Origin: Polytrichum commune
Taxonomy: Eukaryota; Streptophyta; Polytrichopsida; Polytrichales; Polytrichaceae
NCBI GenBank assembly: GCA_950295325.1
Contig: OX485806.1
Location: 34,660,001-34,724,000 of the forward strand
Length of the DNA: 64,000 nucleotides
Reading direction: 5' to 3'
In this document: piece by piece, positions 1-10,665 of the stretch
How the letters are laid out: each line of letters starts with the position of its first letter
Numbering within the stretch: the first letter of the stretch is position 1
The notes under the pieces: model-generated
Database searches by the model: none
What the model saw: the letters and a program-made list of their open reading frames with translations, nothing else
What the model was told of the DNA's origin: nothing
Program-made: the position numbers and the translations under genes

Positions 1-482
1 GGTGCCGTCTGCCCAGGTGCGGAGCCGTTGCTCCCACCATATCCGAGTGCAAAGCTCGGGAGCGGCATGCCACCAACCTCCAAGGGCCTCGCAGAAGTCT
101 GGTTGCGGGACGATGCATAATAAAGCATCGTGTTTTGGCGATGCAGATTCTTCACCCTGCCTCTCTCCGCTTTTGCGCTAAGCGCACTTGCACGTTTCGC
201 TTCGGTGCACAATTTTTTTCATGGGTGCGAATACGCACTGGTTCCTGCAAGAGGAGTCTCTGCAGGACCGTCCATGATGACGCGATCCACCTCCTTCGGC
301 CGACGCGATCACCTCCCTCGGCTGCTGGTTACCTCTCCTTCGACCAAGTGTATGCTGTGATCACCTCTGTATGCAATTGTATGCCACGATCACCTCTCCT
401 TTGACCAAGTGTATGCCGCGATCACCTCCCTCGGCCGCGATCACCTCTCCTTCGACCAAGTGTATGCAACACCCTCGGCAAT
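1..482. repeat. GC-rich degenerate tandem repeat
   Basis: A roughly 30-bp motif, read as CACCTCTCCTTYGACCAAGT followed by GTATG, occurs three times (about 328-356, 388-417 and 438-467). It is interleaved with a shorter CGATCACCTCCCTCGG-type motif near 300 and 418. Reading frames pass through this stretch only because it is repetitive. No recognisable gene is seen. Confidence 0.5.
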
Positions 483-483
483 T

Positions 484-720
484 TGGGCACAGACCAAAAC
501 CCAAAACCCAAAACCCACAAACCCACAAACCCACAAACCCAATCGACCACTGCACTCACTGCACCCACAAACCCAATCGGCCACTGCACCGATCGCCAAA
601 ACCCAAAACCCACAAACCCACAAACCCACCCTAAACCTCAAACCCGATCGAGGAAGCCCAAATCCACAAGTAAACCCAATCGAGGAAACCCAAAACCCAC
701 AAGTGAACACAATAGATCTA
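484..720. repeat. Degenerate CCCAAA/CCCACAAA telomere-like repeat
   Basis: The stretch is dominated by imperfect repeats of AAACCCA, AAAACCC and CACAAACCC. These resemble, but do not match, the plant telomere unit AAACCCT. True AAACCCT units appear once or twice just downstream, near 790. It is best read as a degenerate interstitial telomere-like or simple-sequence tract. The several proline/threonine-rich frames across it are artefacts of the repeat. Confidence 0.6.
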
Positions 721-1555
721 GGTGAACTCGCAACCACAATGTGGACCTCCCGAATTGATGGAAGTAAACCCAATTGGCCCACAGGGTGACCCTAAACCCT
801 GAATTGATGCAAGTAAACCCAATTCATGCAAGTAAATCCACAACCACAATGCGCAAACCCACAAGTGAACAAGAACCCATCTAAGCATACAGAGCATTGG
901 TTGTGCATCAAAGAATTCAGTGTCGACCCTATATACTGACCCTACACAACAAGCAACAATGTCCATTGCAGCGCAACCCAAAGCCCACTCCATTGCAACA
1001 ATTCAATTCACAAACACTGATTGTTCAACAATTCAATTCACAAACGAAATTGTAGCAGGGTTTCAAGATGATGTGATGTGCAAGGGGTGAGACATTGAAG
1101 CAAAGTTAAGAAGTAGCCTTAGGAGTTTGCAGTTGGCGACGCGCAATCAATCTGAGGGAAGTAAATGGCGAGGACAGAGAGTGATGAAAGACGAAGAAGG
1201 CGAGTGAAGGAGAGCGACGGAGTGCGATGAACGCGGAGGATGTTGGCGAGCCCTAAAGACTACAGGAACGGTAAGGGGCGAGGGAGCTGAGATAAGGAGA
1301 TGGAAGGCGGCAAGACAGGGACGTTTTCGTGGCGGGAGGCGGCGAGGGAAACCCAAATCAAATCGGATTTGGTGGGTGGCAGCTGGCTAGCATGATTGCT
1401 AGAGTTGCCGGGATATGGCCTAATGAGGGCTGATGATGGATGGAATTCGGTGATTTAGGCCTCATTCCCTCCCAATTATTAACACACAGGTGTCATCCAT
1501 TCCTTTAATTTATCATTTTTTGGCTAATTTTCGCCTAAAAAAAAAGGGCTGGTAT
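721..1555. other. Non-coding stretch with a purine-rich block
   Basis: No gene recognised. The sequence from about 1180 to 1345 is strongly G/A-rich on the plus strand (C/T-rich on the minus strand), like the untranslated leader of a minus-strand plant gene, but no coding exon follows on either side. Confidence 0.35.
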
Positions 1556-2335
1556 GTAGGCCTTGCAATGATTAGCCACCTATATTTGAGTGGTATACAT
1601 GACAAAGCTTGTAATTAAAAATGGACACTAAAAGACACATGTGATAATGAGATTCACCTATGTGCTCAAAATACAATGATCATTCTAAGTTTGATAGTAA
1701 ACGCAATCTTGAGAGTCGTCACTTTGAGCTCTCATAATCGTTGCATCTCAGCTTCAATTCTGAAACTCGAAATGCCAATGTTTGTAGTTTTCAATCGCTA
1801 ACTGGACGAGTCAATCTGGTGAAGTTCAGGGGCGAAACCATCTTCTACATGATTTTGAGATTAGTACAATTCACAAAACTTTACAGAATTCAAATAATCT
1901 GAATATCAATAACCATAAGAATACATGATGTTGGATTAGCAGACTTGAATGCTGTGGACTGATGTCAAGATTTTGTGACTCTGATACTAAAAGACACATT
2001 TGATTCACCTACGTGCTCAAAATACAATGATCATTCTAAGTTTGATAATTAACACAATCTTGAGAGTCATCACTTTGAGCTCTCATAATTGCTGCATCTC
2101 AGCTTCAATTCTGTAACTTGAAATACCAATGATTGTAATTTTCAATCGCTAACTGGATGAGTCAATCTGGTGAGGTTCAGGGGCAAAACCATCCTCTACA
2201 TGATTTTGAGATTACTACGATTCACAAAACTGTACAGAATTAAAACCATCTGCATATCAATAACCATAAGAAGACATGATGTTGGATTAGCAGACTTGAA
2301 TGCTGTGGAATGATGTCAAGATATTGTGACTCTGA
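1556..2335 (+). repeat. 359-bp tandem duplication of a dispersed repeat
   Basis: Two adjacent units about 359 bp apart (near 1627-1985 and 1986-2335) are clearly similar along their whole length. Both begin ACTAAAAGACACAT and end near GCAGACTTGAATGCTGTGG. The sequence just upstream (1556-1610, CCTATATTTGAGTGGTATAC) is the left end of a repeat family found many times in this window, for example at 4197, 18645, 30839, 36045 and, inverted, at 46985. The left unit therefore looks like a family member that was later duplicated in tandem. Confidence 0.75.
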
Positions 2336-2776
2336 ATTATCCAAATCACCTTTATCAGTTCCAATATTGTGCTAAATTCTTGACAAGAACTGCCTCTCCT
2401 CAAGATATTCAAGAATTCTTGACGAAAGTCATCTCACATGGGACTATAAAAAATACCTAGTTTGATTATCTGACACTATCCATATGTTTTGGAAGAGAAT
2501 GCTTCATAGAGACCTCTTCAAAATACTACATAGAGACCTCACAAAAGAGGTTTTTTGCATCTTTGCGCTTGGGGCATGACGCATGAGGTGAAACCGAGAC
2601 ACATGAATTTCTGGTTGAAAAAAAATTTCTAACAGTCTGTGGTGCCTGCTGGCCACCCCAGAATTTCTGGAGAATCTGCCCTAGGCTTGGACTGTGAAAT
2701 TCCTAAACTTAATCTGGATATGGTTGAAGGTGTTTGATGCATTGTGTGGAGACTTGGATAACTTTAAGATATGTGG
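2336..2776. other. No feature seen
   Basis: AT-rich sequence without a recognisable gene or a repeat shared with the rest of the window. Confidence 0.4.
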
Positions 2777-3888
2777 CCATAATTACTCCTTTGGGAAGAT
2801 GAATTCACAAAAGTGCAAACTCAATTTCATAATTTTACAAATAAATTTAGCAATAGGTTCCACCAATTTCACTAGAATCACGTACCAAGTTCATTATATA
2901 GACAATCAATTCAACTTGAAATTTCAACCAATTTCACTACATGTTGTGAACAACTTCACAAAATCAATCTCATGAATTGTATGGCTTTATTTCATAAAGA
3001 ATGATACATCATGTATGAGATTCTCCTAATTGTTCCCCAAGACTAACTCTACCAAAATTTCTATTGATCTCTCTTATCCAACCTTGCACCATGTCTACAG
3101 TGATTGCTTGTACATCATCATTAATGTGCAGGATTAATGTTTGACGATTTTGGAGATCATTCTGTTGGACATGGCTTTTGAATTCTCCAAATACCCATTT
3201 TGCAATATTGAGAAATGAACTATATGATGGCAAATGGAAATAGATGTGTCCAATATCTTCAAAAGCTTGTTGTATTTCACAAGATTTGTGAAACAGGACA
3301 TTGTCCACGAGGATGAACCTTTGTCTATCAAGGCTAGGAATGAACTTGGTCTGAATGAATGCTAAGAACTTGTTTGTATTGTGGGAACCAAGTGTGACAT
3401 CATGTGCAATGATTCCTTCACGACCAACTACAACCACCAAAGATAAATTTCGACCCCTTTGAGTTGGACAAATTCCATTGCATCTTTGTCCTTGATGAGC
3501 CCTTCCAAATCAATGTCTTAAATGTAAATCGAAACCAACCTCATCCATGTATACATCATTAACCATACTACCACTGAGCTCTTAAAAACTTTTGACACCA
3601 CCCTATGCTTTTGACAACAACTAGATGTTGTGAAATGAGAAGGCGAGAAATTGAGAATATGAGAACCGCTTGGTTTGGAAGGTTCATGAAGTTGCTAGAG
3701 GTAAAGGTCCATTATCATGAAATCGAGGTGTGCCGCATGTCAAGTTGTTGTTATTTTAAAAAAACCATGAACTAATTTAGAAGGTTCGGTAGAAGACTCC
3801 ATGAACACGAGTTGGTAGGTTCATGAAGTAGTTTGGAACCTTGATGAAATTGACTTTGCACTTCCATGAAATCATCTTCCCAAAGGGA
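2777..3888 (-). mobile_element. Decayed DDE transposon with long terminal inverted repeats
   Basis: The transposase relic at 3009-3570 lies between two inverted sequences of about 45-50 bp. The left copy (about 2779-2830) contains CCTTTGGGAAGATGAATTCA. The right copy (about 3843-3888), read on the other strand, contains CCTTTGGGAAGATGATTTCA. Both continue into a GTGCAAA..TCAATTTCAT block. This is the layout of a Tc1/mariner-like cut-and-paste element of about 1.1 kb. The outer limits and target-site duplication cannot be fixed because the ends have diverged. Confidence 0.6.
3009..3570 (-). pseudogene. Transposase relic, DDE_3 (IS630/Tc1-mariner type)
   Basis: Read on the minus strand from about 3570, one frame gives the ordered landmarks of the DDE_3 superfamily endonuclease. 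First is a YMDEVGF block holding the first catalytic Asp. A PTQRGRNLS-like block follows, then VDNVLFH with the second Asp, then a LPSYSSFLN block where the third acidic residue should lie. The frame carries an in-frame TGA at 3510-3512. The usual LNPIE motif is changed to LNIAK, so the third catalytic Glu/Asp is lost. The N-terminal DNA-binding part was not found. The enzyme would have cut and joined its transposon ends; this copy cannot be active. Family assignment is firm; the exact subfamily is not. Confidence 0.75.
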
Positions 3889-4747
3889 TAATAGGGGCAT
3901 TTCCAACTTCACAGACAAATCATAGTTTGTTGGATCTAATCGGGAACTATCTCATCATGTTAGCAACTGTGATATGAAGAATAATGTCTTCCAAACTTCA
4001 AAATCAAAGAAAGATGCAAAAATCATGAGAGGTCAGAATGAGACTTCCTTATTTTTCCAAGTGATCTTTCCTTTCTTTTCACATAGGTCTTCTCAATTAT
4101 GCTAACTATTCAATGACCTAGAATGACATCTATTTTGAGCAATTGTCTGATCTCATTATAACACTTGTCATTATAATGTCTGTTCATAAGTACAAGCCTT
4201 GTCATATACCACTCAAATATAGGTGTCCAATTAAGAAGAGTGACCACAGAAGGCCCAATGTACTTACCATCTTAAGAAAGACTCTAGTTGAAACTAGAAT
4301 TCTAGTCTAATCATGAGCGGTAATCTGGTTGTTTATGTGAGTGAAGCAGCCAATCAAGTTTTGTAGAGATTGAGTTTGCTAAGACAACCACAATCTTATT
4401 TCAGCAACTAAAGTGCCTTGTCCCTGATTCTGGCCATGTGGAAATCCTGTTTAGGAATTGCCCATGAATTAGGTGGACTCAGGCCCCATTTCACACCAAA
4501 CTTTCCGTCCAGTTCTAGCCGTGAAATTGTTGGGGATTATGTTGAGAAACATATGTTGGTCCATCACTTTTCACATTATAATAATTAGAGATGCTGACGT
4601 ATGATGTCAGAAGTGGCTGGTGTGATCAATCCCTCAGGCTAGAGGATGACATTCTTGACAAGAATCTTCAAGACATCACAAACCTCTGCATTCGGATAAT
4701 ATAAAAAATAATTCCACATTGATTTTATCACATCAAATCAACAAATC
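3889..4747. other. Intergenic, with one dispersed-repeat fragment
   Basis: No gene seen. Positions 4197-4262 carry, on the minus strand, the left end of the dispersed repeat family also found at 1556, 18645, 30839 and 36045 (TCTTCTTAATTGGACACCTA, then ATATTTGAGTGGTATATGAC). The rest is unassigned. Confidence 0.45.
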
Positions 4748-4899
4748 CACTACAAGCATATACGTATTGGGCCATTGACCTATGTAACTAGAAAATCATC
4801 TTGCGTCAATAGAAAATCACTAAACCTAGCATGGTGGTAGATTTGCATATTTCTTTCAATGATGCAAGTCTAGAACCTAGGACTCATATGTTGATAGTG
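4748..4899 (-). mobile_element. CACTA-ended MITE, about 150 bp (copy 1)
   Basis: Starts CACTACAAGCATA and ends ATAGTG, with an internal GGCAATTG-like block read on either strand. It shares ends and length with the copies at 10408, 10666, 13270 and 14037. The ends CACTA...TAGTG are the hallmark of the CACTA (EnSpm) superfamily. At this size the element is non-autonomous and depends on a transposase encoded elsewhere. Confidence 0.65.
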
Positions 4900-5010
4900 A
4901 CTGAATCAATGCCTACTAAATAAAGGGTTACAACTCTAATTTTTTTGATGTTTCTAAGTTTCATATTTGCAAGACCTGAAAGGTTGAATCATAAGTTGAA
5001 TCAATGTAGA
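4900..5010. repeat. Small dispersed repeat with inverted ends
   Basis: TGAATCAATGCCTACTAAA at the left and GTTGAATCAATGTAGATT at the right form the rough ends of a 110-140-bp repeat. The same sequence occurs at 49225-49360 and, inverted, at 48226-48395 inside an intron of the glutaredoxin-like gene. All share a central block ending in RCCYGAAAGGT. Class not determined. Confidence 0.5.
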
Positions 5011-5033
5011 TTAGGCGATGTCAAAAATCACTA

Positions 5034-5406
5034 CACTAAATGTGATATCTAGTGTCATATCGTGTTTTATGTCACTATGGTAACTTTTTGGATGACACTC
5101 CTTATGAATAAATGAAAAATATTGTCATGCATGATGGATGAGTTCATCCATTGGACAAAACCCTACCTTCTCTTGTCAGCAACTTGTGGTGAGACATTGT
5201 CATGGGTGATTGAAATTTGGATGAAAAATCACTTAGTAAGTGACAGGTAATTGCAACACTGTAAATCTATAATCCCCCCAAAAAATTACAAGAAAATGAC
5301 AAATAATGTTGGGTTAACATTTTGTGTTGGTGACACAATACTGCGGTTTACATTCAATATTGAGCAAGACAATTAGAATTGGTGACACTAAATATCATGT
5401 TTAGTG
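5034..5406 (+). mobile_element. TA-flanked MITE with self-complementary ends (copy A)
   Basis: A 373-bp element begins CACTAAATGTG and ends CATGTTTAGTG, with TA on each outer side. Each end is itself nearly palindromic: CACTAAAT followed a few bases later by ATCTAGTG at the left, and the mirror image at the right. Copies B (16826), C (30295) and D (38673, inverted) share the interior, including the CATTGGCC/TTGGAC..AAAACCCTACCTTCTC block. An uninterrupted version of the site of copy D shows that the duplicated target is TA. Confidence 0.8.
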
Positions 5407-5443
5407 TAGTTCTACTCTGCTACATATTTACACATATAGAAGA

Positions 5444-5493
5444 AGTACTCTTTAAGAGTAAAAACTAGTAGTGCATTTCACTTAAAGAGTACT
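5444..5493. repeat. Perfect 13-bp hairpin
   Basis: AGTACTCTTTAAG at 5444-5456 is exactly complementary to CTTAAAGAGTACT at 5481-5493, with a 24-base loop. There is no run of T after it and no gene next to it, so a function as a terminator or small RNA is unsupported. It may be a remnant of a short inverted-repeat element. Confidence 0.55.
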
Positions 5494-6097
5494 AGGTATC
5501 CTGCTACTTTGAAAGTAATGTGAAGTCCCCTGAAAACCAAAAGGAAATCCCAAGTCTTTTACATGCGACGATGAAGCTCAATCATTCTTGAAACCAAGAA
5601 GCACAAACATAAACAAAAGGCTTGTAGATGATGGTAAGGTCGACCTTATCAATATATACGGCAAGTTGAGTGGGTGCGATGAATTTTGTCCTCATCCGTA
5701 TGTGTCCGTGAATGCTTGGTACTATGTATGTCCTTTTTCCTTTTCTTTTTTCCCCTTTTTGTGCGGGGTACCTTCACATGAGCAGCTTTTATCTCCTTGA
5801 TTGTGGATGAAACTTCAGTAGATCTTGCTATGTAGCTGATATTCACACCCTTCTCCTTTCTGTGCTTCCCTGTCTAGATTGCTTCCATGAAATGTCAATC
5901 GATCGAAAACAGCATGCACGAATCAACCAGTTCCAGTACATACATAGCTTACATCATATGCTTGCAAGCAAGACTGCAAGAAAAATGTGCAGCTAGCTTT
6001 CCGTGTGCTTTTTACAGCTTTTTTTCAAGGAATATTCTGAAGTCAATCTGCATTCCTAGCTATCAGCCCAAAAAGGTTCAAGACTGAGTTGACCTCG
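5494..6097. other. No feature seen
   Basis: Unique-looking AT-rich sequence; short open frames only, none recognisable. Confidence 0.4.
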
Positions 6098-6105
6098 ATG
6101 TCAAC

Positions 6106-6498
6106 CAGTGTTCAAGATTGAAGTCTTCAATGCCCTTCAAATACGATTTGGCTCTTCAAAAACATACCTCTCTCAAAACAACCCTTCAAAATACAACCCC
6201 AAATTGAAAATGAAGATGTCACTTGAAGTCCTCAATATAATATGCCCGCCACATGAACCAACAAGCGTAGGGCATTGCCACTACAAGAAATGGAGTTAGA
6301 TGGTTGATTCTTAATTCTTCACATTATACTGAAAACATGTATCATATAATTCATGCACAAGTTTAATATGAATTTTGTATTTCATTTCTATATTCTTGGA
6401 TTGACGTCTTGGATTTGAACCGACCCTTCAACTGAAGCGCTGAAATTTGATATCCCTTCAAAATGGAACTCATATGAGGGCTTCAATCTTGAACACTT
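6106..6498 (+). mobile_element. hAT-like MITE with CAGTG ends (copy 1)
   Basis: A 393-bp element begins CAGTGTTCAAGATTGAAG and ends with CTTCAATCTTGAACACT plus one changed base (T for G). It is flanked by an exact 8-bp direct repeat, ATGTCAAC (6098-6105 and 6499-6506). An 8-bp duplication and CAG-type ends point to the hAT superfamily. It has no coding capacity. A second, clearly similar copy lies at 55003-55380. The interior is full of CCTTCAA motifs, so the ends form part of a longer imperfect inverted repeat. Confidence 0.85.
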
Positions 6499-6506
6499 AT
6501 GTCAAC

Positions 6507-8324
6507 CTACCCACCTGCAAACTCCCTTACCGAGCTTCTACTTTTTTTTCCATTCACTTCAGCTATTGCAGTTACCAAGTTCAAGCAGTCGAGTATCTCT
6601 CTCTGCCCTTGGCTCAACTAAGTTAGTGCAGTTGGCCTAGGTTCTTTTGGGTAGGTTGCCAACCAAGCCATGCGGAGCAGGGTGATTAGGGTTTGCAACG
6701 GCCGAATGGTTGGCATTCCGTGTATGGGCTCTTGTTTGGAGGTTCTTGTATGGAATCTTAAGGGTTGACAAATTATTAAGTGTAAATGTTGTACGTTGGG
6801 AAATAGGAAATCCAATTTTGTAGTTGATGGGCCCTCAAGCTTAGTGTAAAGTGAAATTGGACCATGTTGAGGGTCCGCAAACATATTCTATGTGTAATTC
6901 AAAATAAGAGGGAGTCCGAGACCCCACTGTGACAATAGAATATTTCTAAGAGCCAATGGCTATTTCATTGCTTGGCCAACCTCTAGATTTGAATAAAATT
7001 CACTTTTGTTTTGATAGACTTAACGCATACTATGGCTAGACCATGAAGCAATATCCACTTGGTGCCATGTAGGACGTCATGTAAATTCATCCATTCGGAT
7101 TTGTGTGGTCCCTTAGGCCCTTAGGGTCTAGTGTAAAGTGAACTTGGACCGTTGTTGGCTTCTCAAGCACCCATTTGTATATCACAGGTCAAGGGCCTCA
7201 TGCTCTAGTTAAAAGTGGCTCTAAGCAAGGATTTGTGACAGAGTTGGTTCTTCGCCCAACCGCAAAGTAGGAAGTCTTACGAATTAATCTTCCAGACACC
7301 CCAAAGTCTCTTTTACTCATATGGAAGTTACACTTGAAGTCTTTGTTGACACTTAATGTCAAGAGTCCTTAACACCAATCACTTAGTTGTTTCTCTGTTG
7401 TAAAGCTCGAGTTCCTCACCTAAAATACATAAGGTCATTTGAAACCTTTTTGTGATTGAGCTAAGTAAACTCTTCGAGTTCCAACATTGACCACCACAAG
7501 TTTGGAATGTTGTAGTAAACAATGACGAGGTAGATTTAGAAGGTTGTGAGAGGTAGCAACCCAAGAAAATGGTGGGTGGAGGGGCTGGATGGGGTCGCCT
7601 TTGCAAAACTTGTCCAAGACCATGTATGTTGTCGTAGATTGGAGGATTCACAATTTGGAAGTCAGTATAGTACATCACCTAGAACACTTGAACATTACAA
7701 ACTAGGTAATGAATGCGAAGAGTCTTGCCGGCTAGAGCTGTAGTAGGTGTCCAACTTATCTCACAATGGTAGTTGAAAAGGAAAATACGAGAGGCTTATT
7801 ACAACCACTACAAGGAATACATGGATAAAAGCATCGGCTTGCGACCACTAAATGCCATCAAGACTCGCTTGTGTGGTAGATGTAGGCAACATTTAGCGGC
7901 CACGAACCAATGCTTTGTCTACCGCGGAAGGCTCTCTATTCCGACACAAAAGAATGAATTTCCCACAAATTTTGCCACGCGTCATGCTCACATTCGCTAA
8001 GACCCACTTGTATCCCACGTGGAAACTACATTCCAGCGCATGTCAAGACGAAATAGAGATCCTTCTGGTCAACGGATGGCATGATGATACGTGCCCATTG
8101 CCACACTCGACGACCAAGTCATACTAAAGTCATCAAATACGGACGATAATGTGCCTCCTCATAACCAATCATTCATGCTTTAGATGCATCAACAAATTGC
8201 TCGACATGACCGCTACGAAAAGGACCACAAACACCTTCCTGCGCGCACCCGCATAGAAGAATGTGCATGGTGAAGTTCAGTCGAGCGAAAAATGTTCCCC
8301 GTGTGTGTCCCAATGCAGGTGGCT
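6507..8324. other. Intergenic; fragments of a dispersed repeat
   Basis: No gene recognised. Around 6830-6870 and 7120-7210 there are two related segments reading like GTGTAAAGTGAAYTTGGACC. Similar segments recur at 17680-18230 and 62760-62860, often followed by a TGTGAAGTGGCCCTA block. They belong to one undefined repeat family. Short open frames near 7380-7680 and 7770-8130 have no recognisable motif. Confidence 0.4.
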
Positions 8325-8549
8325 GTGTCCGGGAAGATCCGGCGGTTAGTCACAGATGAACCGGTTGAGTTTGACAAAGAACCGGTTGATGAAGTCGGAG
8401 AATTCAGGAGAATTACCGATCATTTTAGAGGAATCTATGGAATATACCTCAAATGAATGAAAGCAAAACCGGATGATGTCAACATGTAACCGGCTGGATT
8501 CAGAATCACTCGAATCTTGACCGAGTATGCCCAAAAACTTCCCAGGCAC
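8325..8549 (-). repeat. AACCGGTT repeat, single unit with inverted ends
   Basis: A 225-bp unit begins GTGTCCGGGAAG and ends CTTCCCAGGCAC, which are inverted repeats of each other. Inside are pairs of AACCGGTT, the first pair separated by GAGTTTGACAAAG, and a block ACCGATCATTTTAGAGGAAT shared by all copies in the window. The structure suggests a short non-autonomous transposon that gave rise to the 202-bp tandem arrays at 20.8, 41.1 and 55 kb. No clear target duplication could be found. Confidence 0.7.
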
Positions 8550-8598
8550 TGGTCCGAACAACTTATTGAACTTTCCTTAGTAACCTATCGTAATCTAT

Positions 8599-8821
8599 GT
8601 CCGGGAAAAACCGGCGGTTAGTTACAGATGAACCTGTTGAGTTTGAGAAATAACTGGTTGAAGTCGGAGACTACAGGAGAATTACCGATCATTTTAGAGG
8701 AATCTATAGAGAAATATACTTCAAATGAATCAAAGCAAAACCGGAAGATGTCAGCATATAACCGGCTGGATTTAGAATCACTCGGATCTTGACCGACTGT
8801 GCCCAAAAACTTCCCGGGCAC
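8599..8821 (-). repeat. AACCGGTT repeat, second single unit
   Basis: A 223-bp unit begins GTCCGGGAA and ends TTCCCGGGCAC. It is the same element as the unit 50 bp to its left and in the same orientation. The CCGGTT motifs here are partly mutated (AACCTGTT, AACTGGTT). Confidence 0.7.
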
Positions 8822-10407
8822 TGGTAGGTGGAGAACAGTCGGGGATTTGCTGTTGGATCAGGAATTTCTAAAGGCCCCCACCTCCCCCGGCATGCGCCCA
8901 TGTCACAGGTTATCCTATCCCATGTCGGATTCGTATGAGTCAACTTTGGAAACCAAACGTGAAGATGAGTTGTTCGAGAACAAGCCTTCAATAATTGGGG
9001 ACTCAGTACTTGCGGCTCCTATACAGATGACAGAATATTGTCACAGCCGGCTAGAATATTGCAGGGCCCTCCACATGTATTTATCTATTGGAGTTCCACC
9101 AACACTCTTTGGACTTCATACATTTGGCTCATCCCACGTCTCCCATGTCACCTTCTGACATTAAATGTCCAAGTTCGGAAACTGGGACACCATCCGAGTT
9201 CACAGTTATGTTAACTTACTCATGCAGCTCAACTTTGCAGACCGGTTCTTCTTAAGTAGCTTTTTGCATGTTTGGTGGCCAAGATGGAGCGTACGTCACG
9301 CCTTTCTCATGGGGCGAGATTGGCCTCCTTTACGCTAACTGAAGTTAGAGAGGTCGTGACCTCGAATATTTGAGAGCTCAAAGAAATTAACGTAGATGGG
9401 TCTTGAATGGTTACTTATGGGTCTTGAATGTTTATTTTTTTCTGATTAGCCCACTTCTCCTTGGATATGAAACGCATGATTAGTATGAGATGGTTAGCAA
9501 ATCCAAATTGAGGCCGTAGTCATTTTCCTTATAATTTCAGAGCTCATATGAATATCTCATGCATTATCAAAGTGAAGATTCTTGTGCTCCTGAAATGGTC
9601 GTATAAATCGATTCTGATGTTACAGGTCATGCCTGTAAATCTTGCACATTATACACCTTCAATTCCAGAACTACAAATTAAAGTATTGAGAAAGTAATGC
9701 AGCGATGAAACTCCCGTCTACTAATTTGTAATGCTGACATATACAGATCAAATGGATCAATTATACTGCTTATGTGAAACATGGAAAAGGGCATATTGAA
9801 ATTCTTGGGCAAGAAATTGGATTCAACAACATGATTTGTTTCTGTGAGAATGATTCATTAGACATCATTTGAAGGCTGACATTTTTTTCTAAGTTGGAAG
9901 ATTTATTGTGCACGTTCAGAGCAGGAAGGTTCGGGGCTAGACAGGAGTCAACACAAGAACACATTTAGAAATGTCTTTTTTGACATGTGTTTATTTCCTC
10001 TCTTCCTGTATTTATAATCCAACGTCAACATTTGAGCACGCTCAGGTATGTGGGCCTATTGTGGACTCTTCCAACTTCACAAACAATTTTGGCCGTTGGA
10101 TTGGACAGGATATCATCTCATCCGATTAGCAATTCTGAATCACAAATTACATTCACAACCTCTATTAATTATATTGAGTACATTTACCGGGAGGAGATCC
10201 TTGAATTCAAGAAAAGAAAAGGAAATTCCAATGCTTTGCACCAACATGAATATGAGCATGTTAGTCTTATGATGATCATGTTTAACCATGATGCACGATG
10301 GGACGTTATGCCTCCCTTTCGGGAGGTGGGCTCTATTATATAATATAGGGGAGAAGGGGTTTGAGACTAGTGACAATATCTCTAGGGAAGCCAACCTAGC
10401 ATGCAAT
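8822..10407. other. Intergenic; one partial dispersed repeat
   Basis: No gene recognised. About 9395-9600 (GGGTCTTGAATGGTTAC, then CTCCTTGGATATGAAACGC) matches the right-hand part of the 360-bp repeat seen whole at 36045-36410 and 46985-47360, in the orientation of the latter. The section 10040-10160 carries a GGCCGTTGGATTGGAC-type block. Relatives near 26860 and 44230 mark another dispersed repeat. Confidence 0.45.
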
Positions 10408-10542
10408 CACTACCAGCATATGAATCTTAGGTGAGAGAAATATGCAATTCTACCTCTAACATAGGTTTGCAAATTTTCCAATGATGTGGGGCAATTTCTC
10501 AATGACTTAGGTCAATTACCCAGGACTTACATGCTTGTAGTG
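10408..10542 (+). mobile_element. CACTA-ended MITE (copy 2)
   Basis: Begins CACTACCAGCATATGA and ends TTGTAGTG; about 135 bp. It shares the block GCAAATTTTCCAATGATG with the copies at 10666 and 13270. No coding capacity. Confidence 0.65.
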
Positions 10543-10665
10543 GATCCATTGGTCCAAGGTCCTAGTTGTACTTCAACCTTCATGAAATCAATCATGGGTA
10601 CCATGCAGGTAATGGAAGCCAGACTTACTCTAAATTAGATAATTAATAAGACAAGTAACATCCAT

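Noticed and set aside
371-789. Thr/Pro/Asn-rich open frames
   Set aside because: They are translations of the CCCAAA-type repeat in several frames.
5034-5406. Assignment of the TA-flanked MITE to the CACTA superfamily from its tips
   Set aside because: The empty site at 58.6 kb shows a 2-bp TA duplication rather than 3 bp.
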